Source of the DNA: Thermoplasmata archaeon
GTDB lineage: Archaea > Thermoplasmatota > Thermoplasmata > Lutacidiplasmatales > UBA184
DNA: 64,000 nucleotides
Assembly (NCBI GenBank): GCA_028864975.1
Contig: JAGWLG010000003.1
Location: 86,150 to 150,149, forward strand
Direction: 5' to 3'
The position numbers were made by a program, and so were the translations under genes. Shown here piece by piece: positions 44,569-54,587 of the stretch. Position 1 is the first letter of the stretch; every line of letters starts with the position of its first letter. The notes under the pieces are model-generated. The model searched no databases and was not told where the DNA came from. It saw only the letters and a program-made list of their open reading frames with translations.

Positions 44569-45516
44569 TCAGACGTCCGCCGACGCGTCGCGGATCCTTC
44601 GGAGTTTCTCCAGGAACTCGACCCCTTCGCCCGACCTCATCAGCGTGCCGTCCTCCCTTCGCCACGGGAGCTTGGCCCGCGTGCAGGCCTCCTCCGCGGA
44701 CGCTCCCTCGAGCATCGCACGGAGGGCCACCTTCTCGCGGCGGGTCAGGTGTTCAGAGTTCAGGACGAAGTCCTCGAAGGCCTCGTAGGCGATCGGGGTC
44801 ACCGCCTTCACCGCGGGCACCAGAGCCTGGGCGTAGCGTCGGATCTCCTCCTGGGCGTGGGCGTCCAGGCGGAGCGACAGGAAGTGGAGAAGGTTGTGGA
44901 GGTTCGCCTTCCAGTACCACTGGGTGTAGAAGTTGACCGGGAGGAGGATCCGCGCAAGCTCCCTCGTTACGCCCCTCTCGAGCGCCTGCTCGTAGATCTG
45001 GTAGGCCTGTTCCGAGGTCCGTCGCACGTTGTCACGGAAGGCACCCACCACTTCGCTCGGTAGCGCGTCGCCCCGTCCCTGTCGATTCGTTCTCGACTGA
45101 GCCCGGATGTCCTCCGCCTCTGGAACGTGGAACTCGTCCGGGACGACGCTGTACCTGGCCGATAGCTCGTTCACAGAGAACGTGCGATGGCGGATCGCCT
45201 GCCGAGCGACGAAGATGGGGAGCTTCACGAGGAATTTGAACTCCACCATCTCGAAGGGGGTCGTGTGGCGGTGGCGCATCAGGTAGCGGATGAGGCCACG
45301 GTCGTCGCGCGTGCTCTTCGTCCCTAGGCCGTAGGAGACGCGGGCCGCCTGCACGATGGCACTGTCGTTGCCCATGTAGTCGACCAGCACGACGAAGCCA
45401 TGGTCCAGAACGGGGGTGCGCTGGCCGATGAGGGCTTCCGCGGCGGGCACTACAGGACGCACCATGGGAGGCGACCGTTCGACATCAACGGGGGTCGGTT
45501 CTAGATCGGACATCAT
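44569..45516 (-). CDS. thyX: FAD-dependent thymidylate synthase
   Basis: 315 residues. Makes dTMP from dUMP with FAD and methylene-folate (or an archaeal equivalent). The ThyX signature is visible as RHRTFSVNELSARYS (RHRxxSxNExSxR), with LIRYLMRHRHTTPFEMVEFK (FAD), LARILLPVNFYTQWYWKANL and NLLHFLSLRLDAHAQEEIR. About 60 residues at the C-terminus are extra. It lies 15 bases downstream of the zinc-ribbon membrane protein on the same strand; a relation in function is not evident. Confidence 0.93.
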   Translation of the reverse strand: MMSDLEPTPVDVERSPPMVRPVVPAAEALIGQRTPVLDHGFVVLVDYMGNDSAIVQAARVSYGLGTKSTRDDRGLIRYLMRHRHTTPFEMVEFKFLVKLPIFVARQAIRHRTFSVNELSARYSVVPDEFHVPEAEDIRAQSRTNRQGRGDALPSEVVGAFRDNVRRTSEQAYQIYEQALERGVTRELARILLPVNFYTQWYWKANLHNLLHFLSLRLDAHAQEEIRRYAQALVPAVKAVTPIAYEAFEDFVLNSEHLTRREKVALRAMLEGASAEEACTRAKLPWRREDGTLMRSGEGVEFLEKLRRIRDASADV

Positions 45517-45531
45517 TCGCTCCCAACCTAT

Positions 45532-46542
45532 CTACTCGAGCTCGGCGCGGCAGCGCGGGCAGAAGAGCCAGCTCTCCTCCGGGATCTGGAGACCGCAGCG
45601 CGGGCAGGTCCCTGCTCCGCCCGCCGCGGGGATGGTGGCGGTCTCGCCGCCGCCCCCTGGGGCCACCTTCGGGCGGCCCGGTGCAAGCTCCGACTGCGGA
45701 GCGACCGCGCTCCGATCGCCTCCCAGCCGCCCCAGCGGCGTAGCCCTCCACCCCTTGCGGGCAGGGGGAGGCTCGTCCGGAGGGAGGACGATCTTGGACA
45801 TCGTGGCCGACGAGGGTGGGGTCGCGGCTGAGGTCGAGCTGGAGGGTGAGGGGAGCGCCAGCATCGGTGGGGATTCGGAGAACGCAGGGCGTGGCTCGGG
45901 GGTGGGAAGGGCCGCCACCGGTGCCGGAGTGGGCTCGATGACCATCGGGGAAGTGGAGGCGAACGCGTAGGCCTCGGGCGAGCTGGCATACGTCGGGGAG
46001 ACATCGTCTTGGGTGGGTCGAGGCCGCGAGAGCGCGACGGTGGCCACCAAGATGATCGCGCCGGTCCCGGCGAGCGGCACTCCGAGCTCGGCGTACGGGA
46101 GCTCCATGCTCCCGGACCATGTGACGGCCACGGAAGCGTTCTCGTTCGAGTTCTCGTAGAGGACGAGAGCGTACCAGCTCCCGGGGGAGAGCGAGCTCGC
46201 CTTCAGCGACCAGTCGCTTTGGGGCGTGGAGATCTCGTCCAGCGCCGGGGCGCTCGGTTGAGCTCCCGACCAGACGGCTTCTCCCTCGGCGAGCGGATAG
46301 AGGTAGCCCTCGACCGGCGTGGACGTGGAGGTCGTCCAGGTGACCGTGAGCGACCCGCCCCCCAACGAGAAGTTCGCGTACGGGACCTGCACCCGAAGGA
46401 TGGCGGCGTTGTTCGAGGTCTTGAACATGTTCACGGTCTGGGGGGAGGCGGACTGGAAGTCCAGAGGAAGGAGGACCAACGCGAGGCCGACGGTGAGCGT
46501 CAGGGCCCCGAGGACCAGTCCGACGGTGCTTCCCAGGCTCAT
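45532..46542 (-). CDS. Membrane protein with extracellular beta domain and C-terminal zinc ribbon
   Basis: 336 residues. A transmembrane helix at about 7-26 (VGLVLGALTLTVGLALVLLP), an extracytoplasmic beta domain to about 150 (SLTVTWTTSTSTPVEGYLYP, GSWYALVLYENSNENASVAV), and a second helix at about 155-172. Then a Pro/Ser/Ala linker of about 120 residues and a C-terminal zinc ribbon (CPRCGL...FCPRCRAELE). The beta domain resembles the N-terminal extension of the oxidase subunit I nearby. Role unknown. Confidence 0.65.
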   Translation of the reverse strand: MSLGSTVGLVLGALTLTVGLALVLLPLDFQSASPQTVNMFKTSNNAAILRVQVPYANFSLGGGSLTVTWTTSTSTPVEGYLYPLAEGEAVWSGAQPSAPALDEISTPQSDWSLKASSLSPGSWYALVLYENSNENASVAVTWSGSMELPYAELGVPLAGTGAIILVATVALSRPRPTQDDVSPTYASSPEAYAFASTSPMVIEPTPAPVAALPTPEPRPAFSESPPMLALPSPSSSTSAATPPSSATMSKIVLPPDEPPPARKGWRATPLGRLGGDRSAVAPQSELAPGRPKVAPGGGGETATIPAAGGAGTCPRCGLQIPEESWLFCPRCRAELE

Positions 46543-46624
46543 CGCTCTTCGGCGGCGCTATCGAAAGGGCCTATTTGAACGGACAACGCCAAGGGTGCGG
46601 GAGTCCCCCTCGGCGCTTCCGGCG

Positions 46625-47443
46625 CTAGATGGCGAACCAAGGGAGACGGGCCGCAGGTCCTTTCGGGTTGTGGACGAGCTCGTGCAAGCTCGCCCCCTGA
46701 TCGCCCGGCGCGTAGGTCTCCTTGAGCGCCAGCTGATACATGAGGAACATCGCGTCCTCCTCGCGCTTCACGCCGAACGATCCTTCGATGTCGACCGAGA
46801 AGGTCTGTCGGAGCGCGCGGAACATCCCTTCGATGTCGATCGGGACCGCGCCCTCGCCCTCCCCCTCGTCGTCCCCCCGGTTGCGCTGGGCGAGCCCCAC
46901 CAGGGTCCCCGTGGCGAGCATCAGCACCACCCGAGGGGGGAGTCGGAGACGGTGCCAGTGGGCCGAGGGGGACTCCCCTTCGCCCTTGCGAGGCAGGACC
47001 AGGATCCTCGTCCGTGCAATGGCCACCGAGAGCGGCATGGGGGAGGCGGTTACCATCGCCTGCCCGGCGGTCGCAGCGGAGTTGTCGCTGTCCACGACGA
47101 GGATGCTCGAGCCTCCCTTCCCGGCAGGAGAGGTGATGCCCAGTCCGCTCGACCAGCGCTCCACGAGTTCGCGGGTCCGGACCTCGTTCGGGAGGGTTGA
47201 CGGGGCTTCGACGAAGACGCCCACCACGTTGCGCCCTCGGGACGAACGTACCCAGAGGTCGGCGTCGTTCCCCCCCGAGCGGACGGAGGGGGAGGTCGGC
47301 AGGAACCCCATCTTCTGCAGGGTCGAGAGAAGGAGCTGGCGGTCGCCTTCCGGCGCCGCGGGAGATCGCAAGGGAGAAGGTCCTTGCGGAGCTGAAGCTC
47401 CTTCGCGGCGCTCCGCGGCCTTCGGGGAGCGTGATCTCGGCAT
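46625..47443 (-). CDS. Hypothetical protein
   Basis: 272 residues. A charged N-terminal 30 residues, then an alternating alpha/beta protein: RQLLLSTLQKMGFLPTSPSV, ILVVDSDNSAATAGQAMVTA, LSVAIARTRILVLPRKGEGE, LPPRVVLMLATGTLVGLAQR and AMFLMYQLALKETYAPGDQG. No family recognised. It is a separate transcript between the zinc-ribbon protein and ctaB on the same strand. Confidence 0.55.
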   Translation of the reverse strand: MPRSRSPKAAERREGASAPQGPSPLRSPAAPEGDRQLLLSTLQKMGFLPTSPSVRSGGNDADLWVRSSRGRNVVGVFVEAPSTLPNEVRTRELVERWSSGLGITSPAGKGGSSILVVDSDNSAATAGQAMVTASPMPLSVAIARTRILVLPRKGEGESPSAHWHRLRLPPRVVLMLATGTLVGLAQRNRGDDEGEGEGAVPIDIEGMFRALRQTFSVDIEGSFGVKREEDAMFLMYQLALKETYAPGDQGASLHELVHNPKGPAARLPWFAI

Positions 47444-47535
47444 GGACGCTCAAGAATCAGCTCCCGGCCCGATATAGCGTCTCCCTCGTTGAGGGCCGAA
47501 CGAAAGGTGAGCGATAGGCGTGGGCTTCCAGCCCG

Positions 47536-48444
47536 TCAAGGATGGAACGGAAGTCGAAGCCAGCTCCAGTCCACGATCATGGCAAGGGCGATCCCGATCA
47601 GGTAGAAGCCGGAGGCGATGAAACCGCGCAGGGCCACCTTCTTGGAGGGGTCCCGGAGGACCGGCCAGGTCATGGCGACGAACACGAGGCCCAGGACCGT
47701 CCCGAGGACGAGGAAGGGAAGGAACGGATGGCCGAGGAGCAGGAAGGCCAGAGTGGGGGCGAGCAGCAGCCCTGCCGACGCTACGACGACCCTCGCAGAG
47801 CCCACGGGGTCCCCCGGGACGGGGAGCATCGGGAGCTCGGTCCTGCCGAAGTCCTCCCGTAGAGCGATCGCCAGCGACCAGAAGTGGGGGGGGGTCCAAA
47901 GAAAGACCAGCAGCGCCAAGAGGAGCGCGCTCGGCGTGAACGTTCCCACCGCGGCCGCGCAGCCTCCGAGGACCGGGGCGCTCCCGGCGTACCCCCCGAT
48001 GACGATGTTCCAGCGGCTCCGTCGCTTGAGCAAGATGGTGTAGACCACCACGTAGACGAAGGACCCCGAGACCATCGCCAGCGTGGCCAGCAGGTTGACC
48101 AGTAGGTAGGCGATCGGGATCGAGATCGCGGTGAACACGAGCCCTAGAACGAGGACGTGACGCGCAGGGATCACCTCGAGAGGGATCGGCCGGGAACGGG
48201 TCCGCTTCATCCGGACATCCAGGTCCCGGTCGTACCAGTGATTGAGGGCCCCCGCCCCTCCAGAGGCGAAGGCGCCGGCGATGAGGAGCCCCAACAGCCT
48301 CTCCCACGGTATCCAGGGGGGTGGGTAAGGAGGCTCGGCCGCGAAGAACCCCGCCACGACCATCAACAGGATGAGCCCCGTGATCCCGGGCTTGAGGAGA
48401 GAGAGGTAGGCCCGCCACAGGGGAAGAGAGGGCTCGGCCTTCAT
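47536..48444 (-). CDS. ctaB: Protoheme IX farnesyltransferase (heme O synthase)
   Basis: 302 residues. UbiA family; attaches farnesyl to heme B, giving heme O for the oxidase. Signature LNHWYDRDLDVRMKRTRSRP (about 65-84) with both Asp-rich elements, second motif VLGGCAAAVG, and about nine transmembrane helices. ATG 48444 was chosen; the open frame upstream is not membrane-like. It lies 65 bases downstream of ctaA in the respiratory array. Confidence 0.92.
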   Translation of the reverse strand: MKAEPSLPLWRAYLSLLKPGITGLILLMVVAGFFAAEPPYPPPWIPWERLLGLLIAGAFASGGAGALNHWYDRDLDVRMKRTRSRPIPLEVIPARHVLVLGLVFTAISIPIAYLLVNLLATLAMVSGSFVYVVVYTILLKRRSRWNIVIGGYAGSAPVLGGCAAAVGTFTPSALLLALLVFLWTPPHFWSLAIALREDFGRTELPMLPVPGDPVGSARVVVASAGLLLAPTLAFLLLGHPFLPFLVLGTVLGLVFVAMTWPVLRDPSKKVALRGFIASGFYLIGIALAMIVDWSWLRLPFHP

Positions 48445-48509
48445 CGCCGTGCGCCGAGAGGATGAGGAGAGATAACCTCGCCCGCGAGGCGGTCGCTCTC
48501 GCCCTGTCC

Positions 48510-49154
48510 TCACGCGTCGGACGCGGAGGGGGGCGGGGGCGTGGGGGTCGGGTCCCCGTCCAACGAGGGAGCGTTCTTAGGCGATCCCTGCCAGTGCTCG
48601 GCCTCCTCCTTCGCCCTGCCCTCGGGCGTCAACGCGCCCACGAGGGCCTTCTGCCAGCGCGGGGAGAGGTAGGGGAAGCTGCTCAAGGTCGAGATCAGGA
48701 GCAGGACCCCGAAAAGCAGGGTCGCAAGGGCCAAGTGAAGAACGACGACCACGAGGGCGGCTTTCGTGAAGATGATGACCCCACCCACCAGGGCTTGCGC
48801 GAGGACCGACCCCGCCGCGAGGGCCGTGAGCCGCCGGATACCCGCCCGGACACCGGGAGCCATGTAGGCGAGCAAGAGCAGTCCGAAGGTGCCCAGCGCG
48901 AGGGCGAACGCGGCGAGCCGGTGGGACATCTCGAGCGTATGGTCCCCTGCGAGGAGGACCGGTGCGGACGTGGTGCACCCCGGCCAATCCGGACAGGAGA
49001 GCGAGCCCCCCGTGAAGGTCACCCCGGCCCCGAGAACGATCGTGAGGTACGCCAAGGCCGCCATGCAGAGGGCGAGATAGCGGAACCCTCTTTCCCGAGG
49101 GTCGCGAGCTCGGGCGAGAGGCTCCTCGTCCTCGGTCGCCGGGCTCACGCCCAT
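48510..49154 (-). CDS. ctaA: Compact heme A synthase (CtaA/COX15, half-length)
   Basis: 214 residues with four transmembrane helices, about half the usual bacterial enzyme. The characteristic first-half features are present: [15 protein letters not shown] (paired Cys), [14 protein letters not shown] (His) and [11 protein letters not shown] (His). Compact four-helix CtaA proteins are known in archaea and act as dimers in place of the two fused halves. A Pro-rich cytoplasmic tail follows. Its start overlaps the oxidase subunit I stop by 10 bases. Confidence 0.85.
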   Translation of the reverse strand: MGVSPATEDEEPLARARDPRERGFRYLALCMAALAYLTIVLGAGVTFTGGSLSCPDWPGCTTSAPVLLAGDHTLEMSHRLAAFALALGTFGLLLLAYMAPGVRAGIRRLTALAAGSVLAQALVGGVIIFTKAALVVVVLHLALATLLFGVLLLISTLSSFPYLSPRWQKALVGALTPEGRAKEEAEHWQGSPKNAPSLDGDPTPTPPPPSASDA

Positions 49155-51478
49155 GGGTCCTCGGCGGCCGGTTTCCCGCGGTAGTAGCTCGCGACCATGT
49201 TGAAGATGAACACGAGTGTTCCGATCCCGAAGATGGTCGCCCCCACGGTGGAGAGCGCGTTGAGCTGGCCCAGGTCAAGCCCTACGGGGCTCGGCCACCA
49301 GGGGAGGTAGTCGTAGTACCTCCGAGGCATCCCGGCCATGCCGGCGAAGAACATCGGGAAGAAGAGCAAGTTCCCGCCGATGTAGGTGAGCACGAAGTGC
49401 CACAGGCCAAGGGTATGGCTGTACCAGCGGCGCGTGATGATCGGGTAGTAGAAGTAGGTCGCCGCGAAGACGCCCATGAGCGTCCCCCCGAGGATCGTGT
49501 AGTGGAAGTGGGCCACGACGAAGTAGGTCTGGTGGATGAGGTAGTCCACCGGGATCGTCCCTAGCATCACGCCGGAGAGCCCTCCGATCAGGAACATCGT
49601 CAGGAAGGCGATGACGAACCACATGGGCATCTCGAGGCGGACCCGCCCGCCCCAGATGGTCGCGAGCCAGTTGAACATCTTGACGCCGGTGGGGACCGCG
49701 ATGGCGATCGTGGTGAGCATGAAGATGAAACGGACGTTGGTCTGCTCGCCCGTCGTGAACATGTGGTGCTGCCATACGACGAACCCCAGGATCCCGATCG
49801 ACGCGATGGAGAGGGCCATCGCCGTGTAACCGAACAGGTGCTTCCGCACCATCTTGGGAAGGACCGTGGAGATGAGCCCGAAGGCGGGCAGGATGAGGAT
49901 GTAGACCTCGGGGTGTCCGAAGAACCAGAAGAGGTTCTGGTAGAGCAGAGGACCCCCCAGGGGCGACCCGTTCACCCCGTAGGTGAGGTGCGTCCCGAAG
50001 TTCCTGTCGGAGAGCACCATCGTGAGGGCCACCGACAGAGAGGGCATGGCGGCGATCACCAGGAAGCTGTTGATGAACGTGGCCCAGACGAAGATGGGCA
50101 TGTTCCAGTAGGAGATCCCGGGGGCCCGGTGCTTCATCACCGTCACGATGAAGTTGATCGCCCCGAGCATCGAGGAGATGGAGAGGAGGTGGAGCCCGGC
50201 GATCCAGATGTCGATGCCGTGCCCGGGCATGAGCGTGGTCAGCGGGACGTAGCCGGTCCATCCCCCGTTCGCCCCAGAGAGGATGATGAGCGCCCCCGCG
50301 GGAGGGATGATCCAGAAGGCGAGGTTGTTGATCCGGGGCATGGCCATGTCCCGGGCGCCGACCATGGTCGGCAGGAGGTAGTTCCCCCAGCCCGCCATGA
50401 GCGGCATCACGACCAGGAAGATCATGATGATCCCATGCTCGGTGAAGAGCGTGGAGTAGAGGTCGGGAGAGATGCCGATCACGCTCGGGTTCTCGCCGAT
50501 AGCGGGCAGGAACAGGTCGACCCGGATCAGCATCGCATAGACGCCGCCGATGATGAGGAAGGCAAAGGCGAGGGCCATGTACATCAGCCCGATCTCCTTG
50601 TGGTCGGTCGTCGTCAACCAGTGGAGGACGTAGCGGCGGAACCAGTAGGGGACCTCCCGCGTCCGAGCGAGCTTCTGGGTCGTGATCGCACGTTCCCGGA
50701 ACGAGACGTCCAGGACGTGGAAGAGGAGCGCTCCGCCCAGGACCATCAGCCCGAGGGCGAAACCTAGCGAGCTCTGCAGCCCGACCGAGGCCAGGTTCCC
50801 CAGGGTGATGATGTAGCCGGCGAGGAGACCTTCTCCTGCGAGCAGCAGCAGGATCCCGGCGAGATAGTAGTCCAGGCGGCGCGAGATGCCAGTGGGGACC
50901 GCTTCGTAGGAAGGGTAGGCGATGAAACCGTAGAAGCCCAGGATCGCCCCCAACGAGAAGGGCGCGACCCCGTAGAGCCCGTAGGCGGACTGGAGGTTCG
51001 CGGTGACGGTGATGGCCAGGCCCCCGGAGGAGGGGGACGGGAAGGGATGGCCCGAGGTCGTGTTCTGATACTCCTGCGTCATGTTGACGCTGAGCGCCGA
51101 GCTTGCGACGGTCGTGTTGAGCAGGAAGTACTGTTCGGGAGCGAGACCGAACTCGAACCCGCCCGCGCTCCCCGTTCCCACCGCGAGGAGACTTCCTGCG
51201 GTGAGACAGCGCGAGTCGGAGCAGGAGTAGACCTCGAGAGCGGTATCGGGGGGGCCGCCGGACCAGGAGATGTTGTACTCGACCGTTTCGGCGAGCGTGT
51301 AGAGGTTGGTGATCCCCAGGTGCGATCCCCCCTCCATCTGGGTGCTCGGGACGCCGTTGGGGTACGCCGGGTTCGAGCCTAGGAGCGTGAAGGACCAGGT
51401 CTGGTCCTGCGGGAGCGAGATCAGGACCCCGCCGACCGCGAGCAGGACGATGGAGAGGAGGATCGCGCTGCGGATCAT
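49145..51478 (-). CDS. Heme-copper oxidase subunit I with N-terminal membrane extension
   Basis: 777 residues, against about 500 for an ordinary subunit I. The core starts near residue 285 ([15 protein letters not shown]) and has [15 protein letters not shown] (CuB His, cross-linked Tyr, and the Glu of A1-type oxidases), WQHHMF (CuB His pair), [12 protein letters not shown] (K-channel Lys) and HFHYTILGG (heme His). Before it, about 270 residues: a helix at 5-24, an extracytoplasmic beta domain (25-165; CSDSRC), and three helices (172-188, 205-230, 238-258). Subunit III is not fused. GTG/ATG overlap links it to ctaA. A quinol/cupredoxin-fed proton pump is expected; subunit II is encoded at 57748. 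Confidence 0.93.
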   Translation of the reverse strand: MIRSAILLSIVLLAVGGVLISLPQDQTWSFTLLGSNPAYPNGVPSTQMEGGSHLGITNLYTLAETVEYNISWSGGPPDTALEVYSCSDSRCLTAGSLLAVGTGSAGGFEFGLAPEQYFLLNTTVASSALSVNMTQEYQNTTSGHPFPSPSSGGLAITVTANLQSAYGLYGVAPFSLGAILGFYGFIAYPSYEAVPTGISRRLDYYLAGILLLLAGEGLLAGYIITLGNLASVGLQSSLGFALGLMVLGGALLFHVLDVSFRERAITTQKLARTREVPYWFRRYVLHWLTTTDHKEIGLMYMALAFAFLIIGGVYAMLIRVDLFLPAIGENPSVIGISPDLYSTLFTEHGIIMIFLVVMPLMAGWGNYLLPTMVGARDMAMPRINNLAFWIIPPAGALIILSGANGGWTGYVPLTTLMPGHGIDIWIAGLHLLSISSMLGAINFIVTVMKHRAPGISYWNMPIFVWATFINSFLVIAAMPSLSVALTMVLSDRNFGTHLTYGVNGSPLGGPLLYQNLFWFFGHPEVYILILPAFGLISTVLPKMVRKHLFGYTAMALSIASIGILGFVVWQHHMFTTGEQTNVRFIFMLTTIAIAVPTGVKMFNWLATIWGGRVRLEMPMWFVIAFLTMFLIGGLSGVMLGTIPVDYLIHQTYFVVAHFHYTILGGTLMGVFAATYFYYPIITRRWYSHTLGLWHFVLTYIGGNLLFFPMFFAGMAGMPRRYYDYLPWWPSPVGLDLGQLNALSTVGATIFGIGTLVFIFNMVASYYRGKPAAEDPWA

Positions 51479-51488
51479 GGCCGTCCTC

Positions 51489-51782
51489 TCATTCGAACAT
51501 CTCCACGCGCCGGGTCAGGTTCCCGCGGAGCCGGTCGACTCGGTAGACGATGCCGAGCGTGAGCAGCAGACAAAAGATGGCCCCGAGGATCCCCAAGACC
51601 CCCACCGGCAGCCAGAGGAGCTCTGCCCCTCCCCCCCAGGCCACCGAGAGGGCCCAGAGCCCGACCACGGTGCACACGAGCCCGAGCAAGAAGAGCCCCG
51701 AGAGGACCCCCCAGAGCACCCGGGTGCGGTACCGGGGCCTCGCCTTGGGGCTCGAGGGGGACGGCGCCTCGGGCTCAGGCAT
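51489..51782 (-). CDS. Small two-helix membrane protein of the respiratory array
   Basis: 97 residues, two transmembrane helices (about 24-46 and 54-77) with a Pro/Ser-rich N-terminus and an ERVEMFE-like end. It overlaps the cytochrome b stop by 8 bases and lies 10 bases before subunit I, so it is co-translated with both. It may be a small subunit or assembly factor; family not recognised. Confidence 0.65.
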   Translation of the reverse strand: MPEPEAPSPSSPKARPRYRTRVLWGVLSGLFLLGLVCTVVGLWALSVAWGGGAELLWLPVGVLGILGAIFCLLLTLGIVYRVDRLRGNLTRRVEMFE

Positions 51783-53247
51783 GCAGGGGAGCCTCCCCGG
51801 AGGCCTTCGCGCCTCCGCTCAACGGCGCCGAGTGCACCGAAGTGACCGCGACCGCCGCCGGAGAGGGAGACGGAACGGGCGATGGCAGGACCCTTCCCGC
51901 CCCCGCCATCCCAGGCAGCGGCCGCCGTCCGAACTTCGCAGCAACGCGCGCGCGGTAGCTCGCGCGATACATCCAGTACATGACGAAGATCACAAGCGCG
52001 TTCACGCCCGCGAGCGTTCCGAGATAGAGCGCGTAGAACGAGGCCGGGATGACCACCCCCGGCATGATCCCGCCCCAGACCGTCATCAGGATGAAGAACC
52101 CCGCCAGGAAGTTCGCGACCCCGAGCATGACCGGGCGATCGCGGGGATGCGTCTTCTTGCCCCCATCGAGGAAGGGGAAGACCTGGACGATCCAGGGGAG
52201 GAAGAGGATGAAGGCAATGACCGCCGTGACGGTTCCGACGGCCACGAACGGGCTCACGTACTGGAAGTCCGCGAGCTTGTAGAGCCACAGGAAGTACCAG
52301 TCCGGTTCGGGGGACGAGCCGCTCGCGCTCGAGGACCCGAACGGCGGGGCAAGTGCCACGGGCCAGGCCGCGGCCATCATGACCAGGAGGCCCGCGTAGA
52401 AGAGCGCCCACTTGGTCATGTAGAAGAAGACCTTCGGGAAGAACCGGCCCATCTTCGCGTCGTCCTCGTGGGTGAAGACGCGCTTGGCCCGGGGGTCGCT
52501 GGTGGCCTTGGGGGCGATCCCGTGGATCTCGAAGAGCGAGATGTGCGCGTAGAGCAGCGCCGCCAGGGCGAGCGGGATCGCGACCACGTGGAGCGCGAAC
52601 ATCCGAGAGAGGAGTCCCTGGTAGGTCCCGTCGCCCAGGATCAGCTTCGCGGTCGGGGGCCCGATGCCCGGCACGGACATCGTGAGGGCGATGCCGACGT
52701 CGGTCGCGCCCACGGAGAGCGCAGTGAACGGCAGGAGGTAGCCCGTGAACCCCATGCCGAGCATGGCGGCGAGGAGTAGGGTCCCGACCATCCAGGAGAG
52801 CTCGCGAGGCGGCTTGTAGACCCCGGCGTAGAAGCCGCGGAAGAAGTGGACGAACGCGAGGAAGATCGTCGCGTAGGCACCGTAGAGATGCGCCGATAAC
52901 AGCAGCCATCCCAGAGGGACGCCGTGAATGATGTAGTAGGTGGAGGACCAGGCCTCGGGAGGACCTCCCGGGCTCGCGCTGCTATACGAAGGGATGTAGT
53001 AGAACAGGAGCAGCAAGCCGGTCGTGACCTGGATGAGGAAGGCGTTCGCGACGAAGGCTCCCGTCCAGTAGGCCGGATTGAAGGTGAAGTCCGGCTGGGG
53101 GCGCATCCCCCACTTCTTCGTCCCGACACGGACCTCGATGAAGTCCCAGATCTTGTCCAGGGTGCGGTTGAAGGGGGGGCGGTACTCCGCGACCGCAGGA
53201 CCCGCCGCGGAGGGGCGGCGGGGTGCAGTTCCGGCGCTCTCCGTCAC
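51775..53247 (-). CDS. Cytochrome b of a bc-type complex (b6-type spacing)
   Basis: 490 residues. A polytopic cytochrome b with the two heme pairs: SAHLYGAYATIFLAFVHFFR (His 13 residues between) and ALHVVAIPLALAALLYAHIS (14 between, as in cytochrome b6). The Qo-site motif is SPEPDWYFLWLYKLADF, a PEWY variant with DW. It carries the C-terminal subunit IV-like half too, so it is a fused b. The C-terminal 60 residues are Pro/Ser-rich. With the Rieske gene 30 bases upstream it forms a quinol-oxidising complex. Confidence 0.9.
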   Translation of the reverse strand: MTESAGTAPRRPSAAGPAVAEYRPPFNRTLDKIWDFIEVRVGTKKWGMRPQPDFTFNPAYWTGAFVANAFLIQVTTGLLLLFYYIPSYSSASPGGPPEAWSSTYYIIHGVPLGWLLLSAHLYGAYATIFLAFVHFFRGFYAGVYKPPRELSWMVGTLLLAAMLGMGFTGYLLPFTALSVGATDVGIALTMSVPGIGPPTAKLILGDGTYQGLLSRMFALHVVAIPLALAALLYAHISLFEIHGIAPKATSDPRAKRVFTHEDDAKMGRFFPKVFFYMTKWALFYAGLLVMMAAAWPVALAPPFGSSSASGSSPEPDWYFLWLYKLADFQYVSPFVAVGTVTAVIAFILFLPWIVQVFPFLDGGKKTHPRDRPVMLGVANFLAGFFILMTVWGGIMPGVVIPASFYALYLGTLAGVNALVIFVMYWMYRASYRARVAAKFGRRPLPGMAGAGRVLPSPVPSPSPAAVAVTSVHSAPLSGGAKASGEAPLHA

Positions 53248-53277
53248 GTTCCTTGCTCCCTCCCCCGGCCCCTTGGT

Positions 53278-54153
53278 CTACGGACGCTGGTCGCTCGAGG
53301 GCACCTGCAGCGCCGAGAGCGACGCCGGGATGGGTCCTGGCGTGCCTCCTAGGAGGGTCGTGAAGTGTCCCTTGACCGCGGGCCCGACCTCGTTCGTCGC
53401 GAAGAGGTTCCCGCTGGAGTCCGCCTCGAGCAGGACCTGGGGCAGGGGGAGGACCGTCGGCCCCGTCAGGATCGCGGCCCCTCCACCGTTGGCCGTGTCC
53501 GCGGCATAGGGGTTGTAGCTGGAGCCGTGGCAGATGCAGTGCATGTACGGTGCGCCGCTGTTCTTGTCCCAGGTGCCGCCCTGTAGGACGTCGCTCTCAG
53601 GGTAGTAGCTCAAGAACGGTGGGATGCACCCCAGGTGCTGGCAGATCACCGAGAAGGCGACCGGATAGTTCCCCTGCGGGGTGGGACCGTACTTCGCGTT
53701 CGGGGGCGTCCCGTACTTCCCCGCGAGGTTGAGGAGAACGTTCGGCTCGCCCTGGAGCGGGTACTGGAAGATGTACATGTCCGTCTTCGTCGGGTCGATG
53801 TGGGAGTCGATGTTGCCGAGCTGGACGGGCGTGCCATCGGCGAAGAGCAGCTGGACCCTCGGGAAGGAGGACAGCCCCTGCATCGGGGGCTGAATGTACT
53901 GCAGCGCGGCTCCCACCGCCCCACCGCCCGCCACCGCGGCCAGTCCCCCGATGGCCATGAGCTTCAGGATGTTGCGCTTGGACTCGTCGACCTCTTCCTG
54001 GACCTTCGGGCTGTTCATGTCCGGCGGCGCGACCCGACGGACGACCCCGGGCGGAGCGGGGCGGTGGAGCTCAAGGTAGAGCGCGAGGCGCGCATCGAAC
54101 CCCGGCTCATCCAGGGCAAGGTTCGAGTGCCAGCAAGGTGGGCCCTCGGTCAT
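53278..54153 (-). CDS. Rieske iron-sulfur protein
   Basis: 291 residues. The [2Fe-2S] cluster loops CQHLGC and CICHGSS (Cys-His each) are complete. A Tat-like signal is visible at SKRNILKLMAIGGLAAVAGG (about 58-77), a KR variant of SRRxFLK, followed by a membrane anchor; a 45-residue N-terminal stretch precedes it. It is translationally coupled to the small membrane protein upstream (ATGA). It accepts electrons from quinol at cytochrome b and passes them to a cupredoxin (inferred). Confidence 0.92.
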   Translation of the reverse strand: MTEGPPCWHSNLALDEPGFDARLALYLELHRPAPPGVVRRVAPPDMNSPKVQEEVDESKRNILKLMAIGGLAAVAGGGAVGAALQYIQPPMQGLSSFPRVQLLFADGTPVQLGNIDSHIDPTKTDMYIFQYPLQGEPNVLLNLAGKYGTPPNAKYGPTPQGNYPVAFSVICQHLGCIPPFLSYYPESDVLQGGTWDKNSGAPYMHCICHGSSYNPYAADTANGGGAAILTGPTVLPLPQVLLEADSSGNLFATNEVGPAVKGHFTTLLGGTPGPIPASLSALQVPSSDQRP

Positions 54154-54587
54154 GGTGCCTGCTCCTCCATCTCCGCGCGCTTCGCCTCCTCTTGGTCCTG
54201 CTGCCGGCGCTGCTCAAGCTCATCTTCGCCCGTCACCGCAGGGTTCGAGGCCTCCCCGGGGAGCTCGGCCTTGTCCGCGTCCTTGTAGACGTAGAGCGTG
54301 ATCGTGATCCCCAGCAGGATCACGAAGACCTCGGTCAGGTCCAGCATCTGAAAGCACGTGACCGGACCGAAGCTCGTGTTGACCGGCGCGAGCGGGCAGA
54401 CGACGGGGGGGATCGCCGAGGAAGAGGGGTCGGAGGAGTTCTGCGAGCTGTTGGCCCGGAGCGTGAGCCCGAAGTGTCCGACCCCCTGGTACGAGGCTCC
54501 GGCCAGCGCGGAGATCGATAGCGACGACAGAAGGAAGAGAGGCACCAGAAGGAGCAGGATCGCGAGCTGCAGCGACCTCCGGCTCAT
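54150..54587 (-). CDS. Small membrane protein of the respiratory array
   Basis: 145 residues. Signal-like helix at about 8-29 (LAILLLLVPLFLLSSLSISA), an extracytoplasmic segment with two Cys and several N-X-S/T sites (30-85), a second helix (LTEVFVILLGITITLYVY, about 85-102) and an acidic cytoplasmic tail with a coiled-coil end (ELEQRRQQDQEEAKRAE). It overlaps neighbours on both sides by ATGA. No family recognised. Likely a complex subunit or assembly factor. Confidence 0.65.
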   Translation of the reverse strand: MSRRSLQLAILLLLVPLFLLSSLSISALAGASYQGVGHFGLTLRANSSQNSSDPSSSAIPPVVCPLAPVNTSFGPVTCFQMLDLTEVFVILLGITITLYVYKDADKAELPGEASNPAVTGEDELEQRRQQDQEEAKRAEMEEQAP

